Assembly (NCBI GenBank): GCA_023052935.1
Contig: CM041294.1
Coordinates: forward strand, 11,270,414-11,334,413
From: Piezodorus guildinii
Taxonomy: Eukaryota > Arthropoda > Insecta > Hemiptera > Pentatomidae
DNA length: 64,000 bases
Direction of reading: 5' to 3'
In this document: piece by piece, positions 54,397-64,000 of the stretch
Layout of the letters: every line of letters begins with the position of its first letter
How positions within the stretch are numbered: position 1 is the stretch's first letter
Notes under the pieces: model-generated
The model's database searches: none
The model's input: the letters and a program-made list of their open reading frames with translations, nothing else
Told to the model about the DNA's origin: nothing
Translations under genes and position numbers: made by a program

Positions 54397-55380
54397 TTTT
54401 TTTCATATATCAATGAGAAATTATATACTATATTTATGTTTTTATATCGTTAATTTAAATACTGGTGTACTTTTGGTACAGTATTATCTATGTATAGTGC
54501 ATGATTATATACTACTATAAATAAAATAATTTTTTTTTCTACAGTCCATTTATTCTATTTTTATTAGTACCAATAATATACACCATTCAAATGTTTCCCT
54601 TTTGTTTTCGCAATTGATTTAACCATGACATTGGCAAACACTTCACTTGCCTCCTTCAAAACCTGTATCAATCTGCTATAACTAACAGATGACCAGCACC
54701 CCTCATACTTATCGACACTGACCAGTCCGTTCCCTCAATAGGATCAGACGCAACCCAAATATTTGTCCGAGTATCGTAGAGATGAAAAAACGCACCCAAA
54801 AAAACAAGTGGTGGTCGATCCTTGACAAAGCGGACACCCCCAGGAGCGGACAGTTGGGTTTGACTCACGCCTTGACCACTGGACCCATCTGTCCATCAGG
54901 TCAAGGGCCATTGGTCAGTCTCTCGACCAATCAAATCACAATATACTTCAGATTGTATAGTATTATACAACTTTACGGCCGATGCCGGATATGGATTTAT
55001 GACATTTCACGTTACACAATTGTCGTGGGTTTGACAACCTCTGTGCGGTTTCTATATTTATGAATCATCTAGTTTCTAGTCCATATTGCTCTCGGGGGCT
55101 TGGGTCGTCTAGGCAGATTTTATGGCGTGTTGGTGCGACATATTGAAAAATAACGAGTGTCCACTCCAACGTGTTTCCTTAAACAGGGTGGACCAACCGA
55201 AATGTGAGTCACTCCTTAACGTCAAGTTTTTTTTTCCAACTTAATTTGACATTTCTTTATTTTAGTGTTTGACAAATCGAACCATGGAAAGGTTCACGAG
55301 CAACGCGTTGAAGCCTTTTACCAAAATGGGCACCCGAGTTTTTTTAAATAACTCTTTAAATTTACTTATCGGATTATAAA
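54397..55380. other. Unassigned region with overlapping ORFs
   Basis: 54668-54868 (minus) reads with few biased residues, including RPPLVFLGAFFHLYDTRTN and WVASDPIEGTDWSVS; 54782-55063 (plus) overlaps it. The minus frame looks more protein-like and is open beyond the listed Met, but I recognise neither. No tRNA or repeat match. Confidence 0.3.
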
Positions 55381-55382
55381 CG

Positions 55383-55385
<3 letters not shown>

Positions 55386-55445
<60 letters not shown>
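55386..55445. repeat. (TA)n microsatellite
   Basis: About 27 TA units. ORFs rich in Tyr/Ile across it are artefacts. Confidence 0.97.
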
Positions 55446-55489
55446 TAGATATATATATACATCTAAAGTATACAAATAGCATCGATGAA

Positions 55490-55837
55490 TATACAAGTTG
55501 GACGAATTCGATGACCAACTAAAGGAGAAAAAAAGAAAAAAATATTTCTTAATATAATTATTGTTTTGTATTAATAATAAGAACAGTAATATATACGTAT
55601 AATATACCGTTGGAAAAAGAAAGGTTTTAGAAAAAAATATTATCTGATACACAAAGTTGTAAAAGGTATTATAAAGTGACGAATAGTGTATAAACTTATT
55701 ACTAATTATTATACGTTACAATTTAATATTATTTTGTTATTTAGTATAAGTCATATGTTTCCAAACGAAACTGAATAAGCTTTTTTAAATTAAATAACTT
55801 TTTAAAAAAAAACTTTAAGTTGATTTAATAATAATAA
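55490..55837 (+). repeat. Family A repeat, left part
   Basis: 'ggacgaattcgatgaccaactaaaggag', 'gaacagtaatatatacgtataatataccgttgg'. Interrupted by the LINE-R tail; resumes at 56011. Confidence 0.75.
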
Positions 55838-56010
55838 TAGGCTTACGGAACCCGAAGGTTCGATGCCGATACCACCAAACTTCGCCTGCACAGACTCGTC
55901 CAATGTTTGCCGGTCAAGCCCAAGCCCCCGAGATCAGCCTTAATGCAATCCTCCCATCGGCCTACCTTTCGGACGCCTACCAGTCGGTTCAGCGAATCTG
56001 TTCCTCACCG
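55838..56010 (-). mobile_element. LINE-R 3' end inserted in family A
   Basis: Reverse complement of about 41970-42160, starting with the TTA-type tail ('taataataatagg') and 'cttacggaacccgaaggttcgatgccgataccacc'. It is 5'-truncated; the family-A copy continues after it. Confidence 0.82.
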
Positions 56011-56085
56011 AGCAGTTGATTTAATAGTTCTTAAATCGGTTTTAACAGCCAATGTAAGTGAAAGGCGTGTGCTGCCCGCAACAGA
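56011..56085 (+). repeat. Family A repeat, right part
   Basis: 'ttaatagttcttaaatcggttttaacagccaatgtaagtgaaag...cccgcaacaga'. Confidence 0.8.
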
Positions 56086-56119
56086 TTTTTATTATATTAA
56101 TAACACTACATTAAATTTG

Positions 56120-56370
56120 TGGAATGAAATGCTTTAGTATGATCTGGAACGAAACTATTTGCGTAATTAGTACCTTTAGCGAAAAATTGCATTTATAAAT
56201 CACGTTTTCATAGGGCTTGAGTGCCCATTAGATAAAATCAAATAGATGTTTTTGGTAAAACTAAATGAGAATACAAATACTACAAAACATCAATTTCGAA
56301 AAAAATATCCTTTTGTACCTTTTGGAGATCAATGTCTCAATTATGGCCAACATGGAAGGTAAGCTGATAG
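56120..56370 (+). repeat. Family C repeat
   Basis: See 36570-37000. Shares 'tgagaatacaaatac' and 'taccttttggagatcaatgtctcaattatg'. Confidence 0.45.
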
Positions 56371-56449
56371 CTAATCAAACTATTGTAACCAGAGCGCTAA
56401 GTGATTTGAGCAAAATTTAAGATTTCTTGCTGAAGATGGTTATTTTTCA

Positions 56450-57453
56450 AAGCAGATTTTACTTTCATTTACCAATATGTATGAAATATATAGGTAAGTG
56501 TAAGTATTTCTCGGGTCAGGGGGTGAGGGCAGAGGATAAATGCTGAGATAAAAGTCCCCTCAGAGACGAGACCTGAACTCGTAATTATTTTTTTTCACTT
56601 TTTTTTTTGTCATCTGTAGTGGCTAGGCAACGCGCTCTAACCAACTCAGCCACTTATATATGAAATATTTAAGTAGTAAGGGAAAGTATTGCAATCGTGA
56701 AAATTTTCGAATTCTAGTTTTCAACGGAAATACACGTTTTAGGGTCCCCTGAGTCCAAATAACCAAGTCCCGCAAAAAGGCCTGTGTGTGTGTGGGGAGA
56801 ACGAAGAGTTCTATGATACTGAAATTGCATATTTAAGACAACTATTTTCACAAACTATTTCATCAAAATCAGCTTACTAGAAGAGACAGTTTATACCATG
56901 CATTTTGCACCCCTTTCTCAAAAACGGCTCTAACGATTTTGATTAAACTCGCATTATCGATGCAAAATTTAATGGGCTTTTACATCAAGCAAGTTTCATT
57001 CTGATTGAAATAGTCTGACAGAGCTTAAATGCCGATATTTTAAAATTTGTTCCTCCATTTTGTACATTTAATTTTGAAGTTGATGATATCTAAATATGAA
57101 AGTTGAGCGAATTTGATAAACAACTAAAGGAGAAAAGTGCAAACTTATTTTTTTATTCAACTTTTGTGTTTATGAACACAAGAATAGTAATGAAGATGTA
57201 TATAATATACCGTTGGATAGCTAAAGATTTTAGAAAAATATTATCTTATACTCGAAATTGTAAAAGTTAAGGGGAGAGTGATAAAAAGCCGATGAAACTA
57301 ACTGATTGTTGTTCATAAAAATATAATAAAACGCAAGTTTCTATTGAAATTCAAGATAATTACTTCTTAAACAATTTATGTTTATCTCTAATTGTATTAA
57401 AAAAATATTTTGACAACGGAGGTAAGTGAAAGCTGTGTGTTGCGCGCATCAGA
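56450..57453 (+). repeat. Family A repeat, near full length, with nested SINE
   Basis: 5' end 'actttcatttacc', then after the insertion 'tatatgaaatatttaagtagtaagggaaagtattgcaatcgtg', and the full internal order to 'aacggaggtaagtgaaagctgtgtgttgcgcgcatcaga' (57453), then T run. Confidence 0.88.
56505..56655 (-). mobile_element. tRNA-derived SINE or pseudogene, fourth type
   Basis: The minus strand reads GTGGCTGAGTTGGTTAGAGCG (A-box, shown in part: GCTGAGTTGGTTAGAGCG), then a T/A-rich stretch, then TACGAGTTCAGGTCTCG (B-box-like). It is longer than a tRNA between the boxes. It lies within the 5' end of the family-A copy. Confidence 0.55.
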
Positions 57454-57823
57454 TTTTTTAATATATTGGTAAGTGAATAAAAACAAAAAACAGTTGGCTT
57501 ACAGGCTGCCCGAGACTACAGAAGTGCCCGAGACTACCAAGCACGACGACCCGTAGCGAGCCCCACTTTCTATCATCAAACTCCGGAGATGAAACCTGAG
57601 ACCCACTGACACCTAACCTAGTCTCCTAGCATTCTGCTCCGAATTGATTATTGTATTGTATTATCAACTCCTGACAATGTGGACCATCAGGCAGAGGATT
57701 CAATTTGATAGCTCTGGTAATTAGCAATCGGTTAGTCATGTGGACTAATTTAGCCTCAGCCCTTCATTAGCTCTCTGCAAACAGTAATAACGGGAAGGAT
57801 ATCTCCTAGGGTACACTGTGCGG
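57454..57823. other. Unassigned DNA, G+C-moderate
   Basis: No gene seen. Confidence 0.4.
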
Positions 57824-58145
57824 CAGAGATGGGCAAAATCCCATTCGGAAATACGAACACGAATACATTCGGGAAGATCGAGTTTTGTAAATACGAATAA
57901 GAATGCATTGGTATTTCAAAAAAGAATACGAATGCATTCGTATTTCGAAAAAAAATACGAATACGAATATATTCACAGATGTGGACAGGTATATACAAGG
58001 TATACGCCCGAATTTCACAGGTATGGAAAGGGATACGGTCATATTCCACTGGTGTGGGCCGTTTTCCCACTGGTCTAAAAACGTACACGGGCCTGTACAA
58101 GTCAATATGTGCGCATTTAGAGGCGTGAATTCGAATACGGTGGTA
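57824..58145 (+). mobile_element. hAT-like transposon end
   Basis: CAGAGATGGGCAAAA at 57824 is a typical hAT terminal sequence. Just inside are many subterminal repeats of AATACGAA in both directions, including the palindrome TACGAATGCATTCGTA (about 57926-57941). Such subterminal repeats bind hAT transposases. I found no matching right end (TTTTGCCCATCTCTG) in the window, so it is truncated. ORFs across it are shadows. Confidence 0.6.
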
Positions 58146-59077
58146 TTATATCTTATATTAAAAGGCATAAAAATATTTCTGAATTTTTTTTTTTAAATAT
58201 GATTCAAATATTGATGAAATAACTTTTTTAAATACGAATATCTATTTATAAACATATATCAACTCTCATACGGTTCTCTTCTCTATAATGAAATAATTTA
58301 ACGAATATTTCTGAAAATGTATTTATTTGTGAAAAATGAAAAACAAATAAATTTGTATTTGCTTTTGAGTCTTGCAATAATTTCTAAGAAGTTTGTCACA
58401 CCTCTTTAAATATGCTCAAAGTCGCAGGCCAGGTATCATGGTAAAATTTCCGATGCTGGGTTCTAATGCGGCTTTATATTACTTCTTATCTTAAACAAAG
58501 TTAGCATTGAAAAAAGAATTATATGAATATTCATAAAGGATTTATTTTAGATCAAATTACTAATAAGATTAAATAAATAATAACATAATAATATAGTATA
58601 TACGATAATAACTAAATTTTTTTGCGGTTTTCATCACTCTCAATTACAGCTTTGAATGTTACATAAGTACTTTTAGTAGCGCCTTACTTCATTCACTTCA
58701 TTATAAAGAATTAATTTTATTATTATAATTTTTCAACTTGATTAAATTAATGCAGTAATGCACTTATAAATTATATTAAAAAAGAAAAGAAATATTATAC
58801 ATTTGATATATTTTTATTGAGCTTATAATCTTATATATTGAAAGTAAAGCTCAGTAAATATTTTAACATTTCAAACCAACTATCTGAAAAATAAACAGTA
58901 TACATTCAAGAATAGGTAAATGTTGAATTTTAAGGATCTACAGTGAAGTGTATGGAATGGACTCTTTGGTTTTTCATGATTATGTTTCTATTTTCTAAGC
59001 AAAGAAGTTTGCTATTGTTCCAAAACATTGAAAGTTGAAAAATTATAATAATTAAATTAAAACTATAATTAAATTTC
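58146..59077. other. Unassigned A+T-rich DNA
   Basis: No ORF above 60 codons, no repeat match. Confidence 0.4.
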
Positions 59078-59891
59078 ACCTGAATTCCTGAAATTTGGTG
59101 GTGAAGATCTCAAAAAAGCACTCCAAGGACTGTTCCAAACTGTATGGGATAACAAGATAATCCCTTTAGATTGGGAATATAGCGCTATAGTCCCCATACA
59201 TAAGAAAGGCTCCTAAACCGTATGTGAGAATTATAGACCAATTAGCTTGCTGTCCGTAGCCTATAAAATTTACACCTCTATCCTTGAGAGAAGATTGAGA
59301 AGTATTGTGGAAAATCAACTCGAAGAGGAGCAGGCGGGCTTCCGCCCGGGAAGGCAGACCCAGGACCATATTTTTGTGCTTAGAAACATTTCTGAAAAGG
59401 TTTGGGACAGAAATAAAAGTATCTATGTGGCTTTCCTGGATCTCAAAGCTGCGTTGGATTCTGTGCCTAGATATGAAATATGGAATGCTCTTGCTGCAAA
59501 GAATGTACCATCAGATTTGATGCAGGCAATCCAATCAACATACAGGAATGCAAAGGGAGTAGTCAGAACCAATGGTAGAGAATCCAAATCATTTCCTCTT
59601 GATAGAGGAGTCAGACAGGGGGACAGTCTTAGCCCTCTCCTATTTTTGATTCTGATGGACGAGATCCATAAAGTCTGCAAGCGAAGAACGGCATGGACTG
59701 AAATAGGAAAATGGAAGATGCAGACAGTTCTGGTAAAATGCCTCCTATATGCCGATGACATTGTTCTATTAGCAGACACAAAAGAAAAGCTGCAACAAGC
59801 TCTAGTGGAATGGGAGGCAGAACTATTGCGTAAGGGAATGTCCATCAACGATTCCAAAAGTAAGATTCTGGTTCTCTCACGGAATGAATAA
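59078..59891 (+). pseudogene. LINE reverse transcriptase domain
   Basis: In one frame: upstream segment with IIPLDWEYSAIVPIHKKGS, an in-frame TAA at 59214-59216, then ENYRPISLLSVAYKIYTSIL, QAGFRPGRQTQDHIFVLR, motif A in VAFLDLKAALDSVP (the usual Phe after KA is Leu here), motif B GVRQGDSLSPLLF, motif C LYADDIVLLA, then SINDSKSKILVLSR. It stops at 59889-59891. All RT catalytic Asps are present. The RT would prime on nicked target DNA, but the endonuclease is missing and the stop at 59214 breaks it. The downstream part follows in another frame. Confidence 0.9.
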
Positions 59892-59903
59892 GAAAATGTT
59901 GAA

Positions 59904-60544
59904 ATGGTATGCAATGGGAAGATCCTAGAAGTGGTAAATGAATTCAACTACCTGGGAACCATTATAGACAGATATGGCAGAATTGACCAAGAGATAGGAA
60001 ATAGGATCAATAAAGCGAACCAGGTGTACTACCAGATCAACAATAGTATAATAGGACACTGTGAAGTAGGGCGAGATGTTAAGATGCACATCTATAAAGC
60101 CATTTACCTACCGGTCCTTACATATGGAGGCGAGAGTTGGGTAATGCTCGACAAGCATATCAGCCGAATCACTGCTGCTGAAATGAAATTTTTACGTAGA
60201 GCAGCGGGAAAGACAAGGCGAGATTGTGTCCGGAACAATAGAATCAGAGAGCAACTCGAGGTACCACCATTGAAGACGATAATGGAAAACAGGCAATTAA
60301 AATGGTTTGGTCATGTCTGCCGCATAGACGAAATAAGGGAACCAGAAGGACACTGGAAGCAAGACCTACAGGAAGAAGACCACTTGGCCGACCTAGAATT
60401 TCCTATCAGGATATGGTCCAGAGGATTGGGAGTAACAGGGGCAAGACCCTTGTAGAAATGAAACGACTCAGCGGAGACCGGGATAACTGGCAGCGCTGGA
60501 TCGAGGCCCTTCTACGCAATAATGCTCAAAAGATGAAAGGATAA
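59904..60544 (+). pseudogene. LINE C-terminal region, two frames
   Basis: Frame 59904-60455 carries FNYLGTIIDRYGRIDQEIGN, LTYGGESWVM, AAEMKFLRRAAGKTRRDCVR, WFGHVCRID. From about 60340 the correct continuation is in the next frame: RPLGRPRISYQDMVQ, DNWQRWIEAL, stop at 60544. So one shift between RT and C terminus (59890s) and one near 60340. Confidence 0.85.
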
Positions 60545-60564
60545 GATAGAAATAAATTAAAACT

Positions 60565-61215
60565 AAGTTATGAGCGTATTAATGGGTGAAATTTCAATTT
60601 TTTTCTTTTTTTTCTTTTTATAATTAACCGCGTTTTTGGTATTATAATGATTTTTTCTCTACTTTCGAAAATAACGATTAATACAAGTGAGGTTTGTATT
60701 TTTTTTTTTTTATTTTTTTTTTTTTTTTTTTGTTCAGACGCGCTCTACTGATTTAAAACTCTATACATACTTTTCTCTATCGTCAAAAATGACTGAGTTA
60801 TGAGCGTATTTATGTGAAAAATTAAAAAAAAAAAATTTTCTTTTCTTTTTTCTCTTTATTTAATTCTTCGGGTTTTTTTTGGTTAAAAAACAATGATTAA
60901 TTTTTTCTCTATCTTCAAAAATACGGAGTATTGAATCAAATCACGTTTGAATCGGCCCCAGTTCAAAACTAACCAGCTGATATCAAGGTCTAGGTGTTAG
61001 ACGTCGTTGCATGGACTAGTATTTTTGTGGCGAATTAAAAAAAAAAATTGGTCCAGTAGTTGAGGAGAAATGCCGCGGACGGCGGACAAACGGATTTTTT
61101 TTTATTCGTTATTCAGATTCTACGCATCTTGAAACGTAAGCTCTCAAATTTTGAGCAGGGATTTTTTTTTTTTTTTGATCGATTACAAAATTTGATTATT
61201 GAAAATAATGAACCA
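60565..61215 (-). repeat. Family B repeat, longest copy
   Basis: The minus strand has the order seen at 19830 and 37700: '...gaacattaataatcg', 'tctcaaaatttgagagc...cttacgtttcaagatgcg' and 'gtccgccgtccgcggcatttctcc' (plus 61068-61090 inverted), then two modules with 'aactcagtcattttgacg' and 'aactta..ttttt'. The left part is T-rich. Confidence 0.75.
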
Positions 61216-61345
61216 AAATACATCAAGTAAATATGATCATTGGCAAATGGGCGTGAGAAGAAACTACCCAGTGCTAGCACTTCACAGTTTATTTAAATAA
61301 ATGATGTTGAAAGTTGTAAATTTCAATAAATAAATATTTAAAAAA
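61216..61345 (-). mobile_element. Jockey-like 3' fragment, rearranged
   Basis: 'atacatcaagtaaatatgatcattggcaaatg' and 'actacccagtgctagcactt' match the 3' UTR of the minus Jockey copies, but 'gttgtaaatttcaataaataaatatttaa' at 61313-61340 is the terminus in the opposite direction. Confidence 0.6.
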
Positions 61346-61693
61346 ATCTTTTACATACCATTTTTTTATTACTTATTTATGGTTGGTTTTATTAATATAA
61401 GTAAATATATAATCTTGATATTTGTATTTTCTTTCATTTATTTTTTTCGGGGGACCAAAAATTCACCTAAAACAACAGTAGAAAAATTAAATGATTTCTT
61501 CTTTATATAAGAGGAAGTTGATTTGGATGACCTAACCCGCCGTACAATCTTCCTGCTTTACAGATTTTTTTTTAAATCTGAATGCCTGATCATAAATGGA
61601 TACGAAGCCTTTCAGGGTCTTCTATTTACCCATGTAACCTGCACATACTAAGAGTCGGCTCTAAGACAATACAATAGCAGTTGAGAGAAGGCC
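61346..61693. other. Unassigned DNA
   Basis: Nothing recognised. Confidence 0.4.
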
Positions 61694-61972
61694 TTGGTCA
61701 TGTGTTGGTTTATGCTAAGATATGTTGATCATATAGTTGCTATGTTTGCCAAGTGGTTCATGATTGGGCCCGCTTGTTTGGGAATCCTGGTCGCTATTTG
61801 GGTAGGTCTCGACTCCTATGACGGCTGTTCTTGGGATGTCCACCGATCAAGTGCACTTCCAGGAGCCTCAGTCATCCGGATGGCTGTCGAGGAAAAGCCT
61901 GTCTGTAGTAAACGAGTGAAAAACCGGAGTACTGATAGTGTCATTCCAAAACGATGGGATAACGCTATATAA
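61694..61972 (+). CDS. Unrecognised ORF
   Basis: 92 codons (start codon GTG or an internal ATG at 61697 region; exact start uncertain). The N-terminal half is hydrophobic, VAMFAKWFMIGPACLGILVA, which could be a membrane segment; the C-terminal half is basic (KRVKNRSTDSVIPKRW). It is G+C-richer than its surroundings. No family recognised. A chance ORF or exon fragment is possible. Confidence 0.25.
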   Translation: MVMCWFMLRYVDHIVAMFAKWFMIGPACLGILVAIWVGLDSYDGCSWDVHRSSALPGASVIRMAVEEKPVCSKRVKNRSTDSVIPKRWDNAI

Positions 61973-61989
61973 TTTTTTGTTATACATAC

Positions 61990-63180
<1,191 letters not shown>

Positions 63181-63240
<60 letters not shown>
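63181..63240. repeat. (TA)n microsatellite
   Basis: About 25 TA units after TTA repeats. Confidence 0.97.
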
Positions 63241-63243
<3 letters not shown>

Positions 63244-63826
63244 CCTTGGAACATTCCTTTACCAAACCGTCAACTCCCAGCTACCTCCCAATATCCACAA
63301 ACTTCTGCAATTTAAATCGTCTGTCCGCTCCCTCCAAACAAGATCGCTCCATTCTGACCTTTATATTCCTGCCCGTTTTGAACATTCTTTTCTTTTTCGC
63401 TCTACTATTCTCTGGATTTCCCTACCTACTCATATCCGCCATGATTCTTCCCTACCATCATTCAGGTCTCAGCTGTTCGAGTACCTATTGTCAAGTCAAA
63501 CAGACGCTCCACAAGCCTGACATTTCAAATCAAATATCTATTCAAAAAGAAAATTTATTGTTCATGTTTCTATATCGATCAATTATTATGAATCAGTTTC
63601 AATGTTAAGTTTTGTTCAACAAATCAGAAGTTATTCATTTATTTTACTCTTTTAGTTATTTTACTGTTTTGTATTATTGTATCCTACTTTCCTTCTTAAA
63701 GCTTTGTAAATAAGAATTAATTATAATCCTTTGGTCTTGTGGCCAGACACATTGTATATATTAATTGTACATATCATATTGTTCTTAAGGGACCCAGTCC
63801 CAGAATAAAAATTATTTTTCTATTTC

Positions 63827-63829
<3 letters not shown>
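63241..63829 (+). mobile_element. LINE 3' end (hairpin-tail family), copy 3
   Basis: Frame 63242-63520 gives the same C-terminal domain as copies 1 and 2, starting at FLGTFLYQTVNSQLPP and containing TRSLHSDLYIPARFEHSF and PSFRSQLFEYL. The longer ORF 63246-63608 is in another frame and is a shadow. The hairpin TTCTTAAGGGAC/GTCCCAGAA lies at about 63781-63806, then a TTTCTA tail. Confidence 0.85.

Positions 63830-63874
<45 letters not shown>
63830..63874. repeat. (TA)n microsatellite
   Basis: About 21 TA units. Confidence 0.95.
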
Positions 63875-63878
<4 letters not shown>

Positions 63879-64000
63879 ATAAAGTTAAGTTTTTTTGTAT
63901 GATGTTTATTTATTTTCCAACTTTGTATTTATCTCTACTACAGGTTGTTGTTTTGATTTATTTGTTGTCTCTTTTTTGTTTTATTAATTGTTATTGTTTT
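63875..64000. other. Window end, T-rich
   Basis: No feature seen. Confidence 0.4.

Larger units (their letters stand above)
59078..60560 (+). mobile_element. LINE with RT, 5'-truncated, two breaks
   Basis: A non-LTR retrotransposon starting in mid-protein at the GEDLKKALQGLFQ-type region before the RT. Confidence 0.88.

Noticed and set aside
55262..55652. Minus-strand ORFs rich in Tyr and Ile
   Set aside because: They translate a (TA)n microsatellite.
57756..58196. Four overlapping ORFs of 86-120 codons
   Set aside because: They arise from the repeated AATACGAA motifs of the hAT-like end, are open in several frames and lack domain motifs.
63246..63608. 120-codon ORF as a gene
   Set aside because: The LINE C-terminal domain is in a different frame (63242-63520). 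This ORF is a shadow.

Overview
The window is A+T-rich, intron-scale eukaryotic DNA made almost entirely of transposable elements, their decayed remains, satellites and microsatellites. I could not recognise a host gene with confidence. A gypsy-type errantivirus with an env gene, an intact cecropia-type mariner, Penelope-like elements with a GIY-YIG nuclease, Jockey-like LINEs and tRNA-derived SINEs together point to an arthropod, most likely an insect. The species cannot be named from the sequence.

Layout. 1-5.4 kb: Penelope-like element (PLE) copies, a nearly intact + copy facing an inverted partial copy, then an extra copy of its 3' end. 5.5-9.4 kb: a SINE with an internal tandem array, a LINE 3' end and a family-A repeat. 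9.4-10.7 kb: a full-length mariner with intact ORF, TIRs and TA target duplication. 10.8-17.4 kb: LINE remnants, family-A and family-B repeats, inverted PLE ends. 17.6-19.6 kb: a 43-bp satellite with higher-order structure. 19.8-45.9 kb: many nested copies of family A (about 0.9 kb, no coding capacity), family B, SINEs and four or more LINE families, several with clear target-site duplications (TSDs). 45.9-53.4 kb: a complete errantivirus on the minus strand, with near-identical LTRs and gag, pol and env broken by small indels. 53.5-58.2 kb: SINEs, family A, LINE tails and one end of a hAT-like element. 59-64 kb: a LINE reverse transcriptase, family B, then two LINE 3' ends embedded in (TA)n arrays.

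How the parts relate. The autonomous elements (PLE, LINEs, errantivirus, mariner) supply enzymes. SINEs probably borrow a LINE machinery. Family A has no visible enzyme and carries asymmetric inverted end motifs, so it is the best candidate here for an undescribed non-autonomous element. I call the dispersed repeat families A, B and C for convenience; these are not database names.

Limits. Family assignments come from reading motifs, not database searches. Boundaries marked approximate may be off by tens of bases. Several frameshifts fall in homopolymer runs and could be assembly errors rather than mutations.
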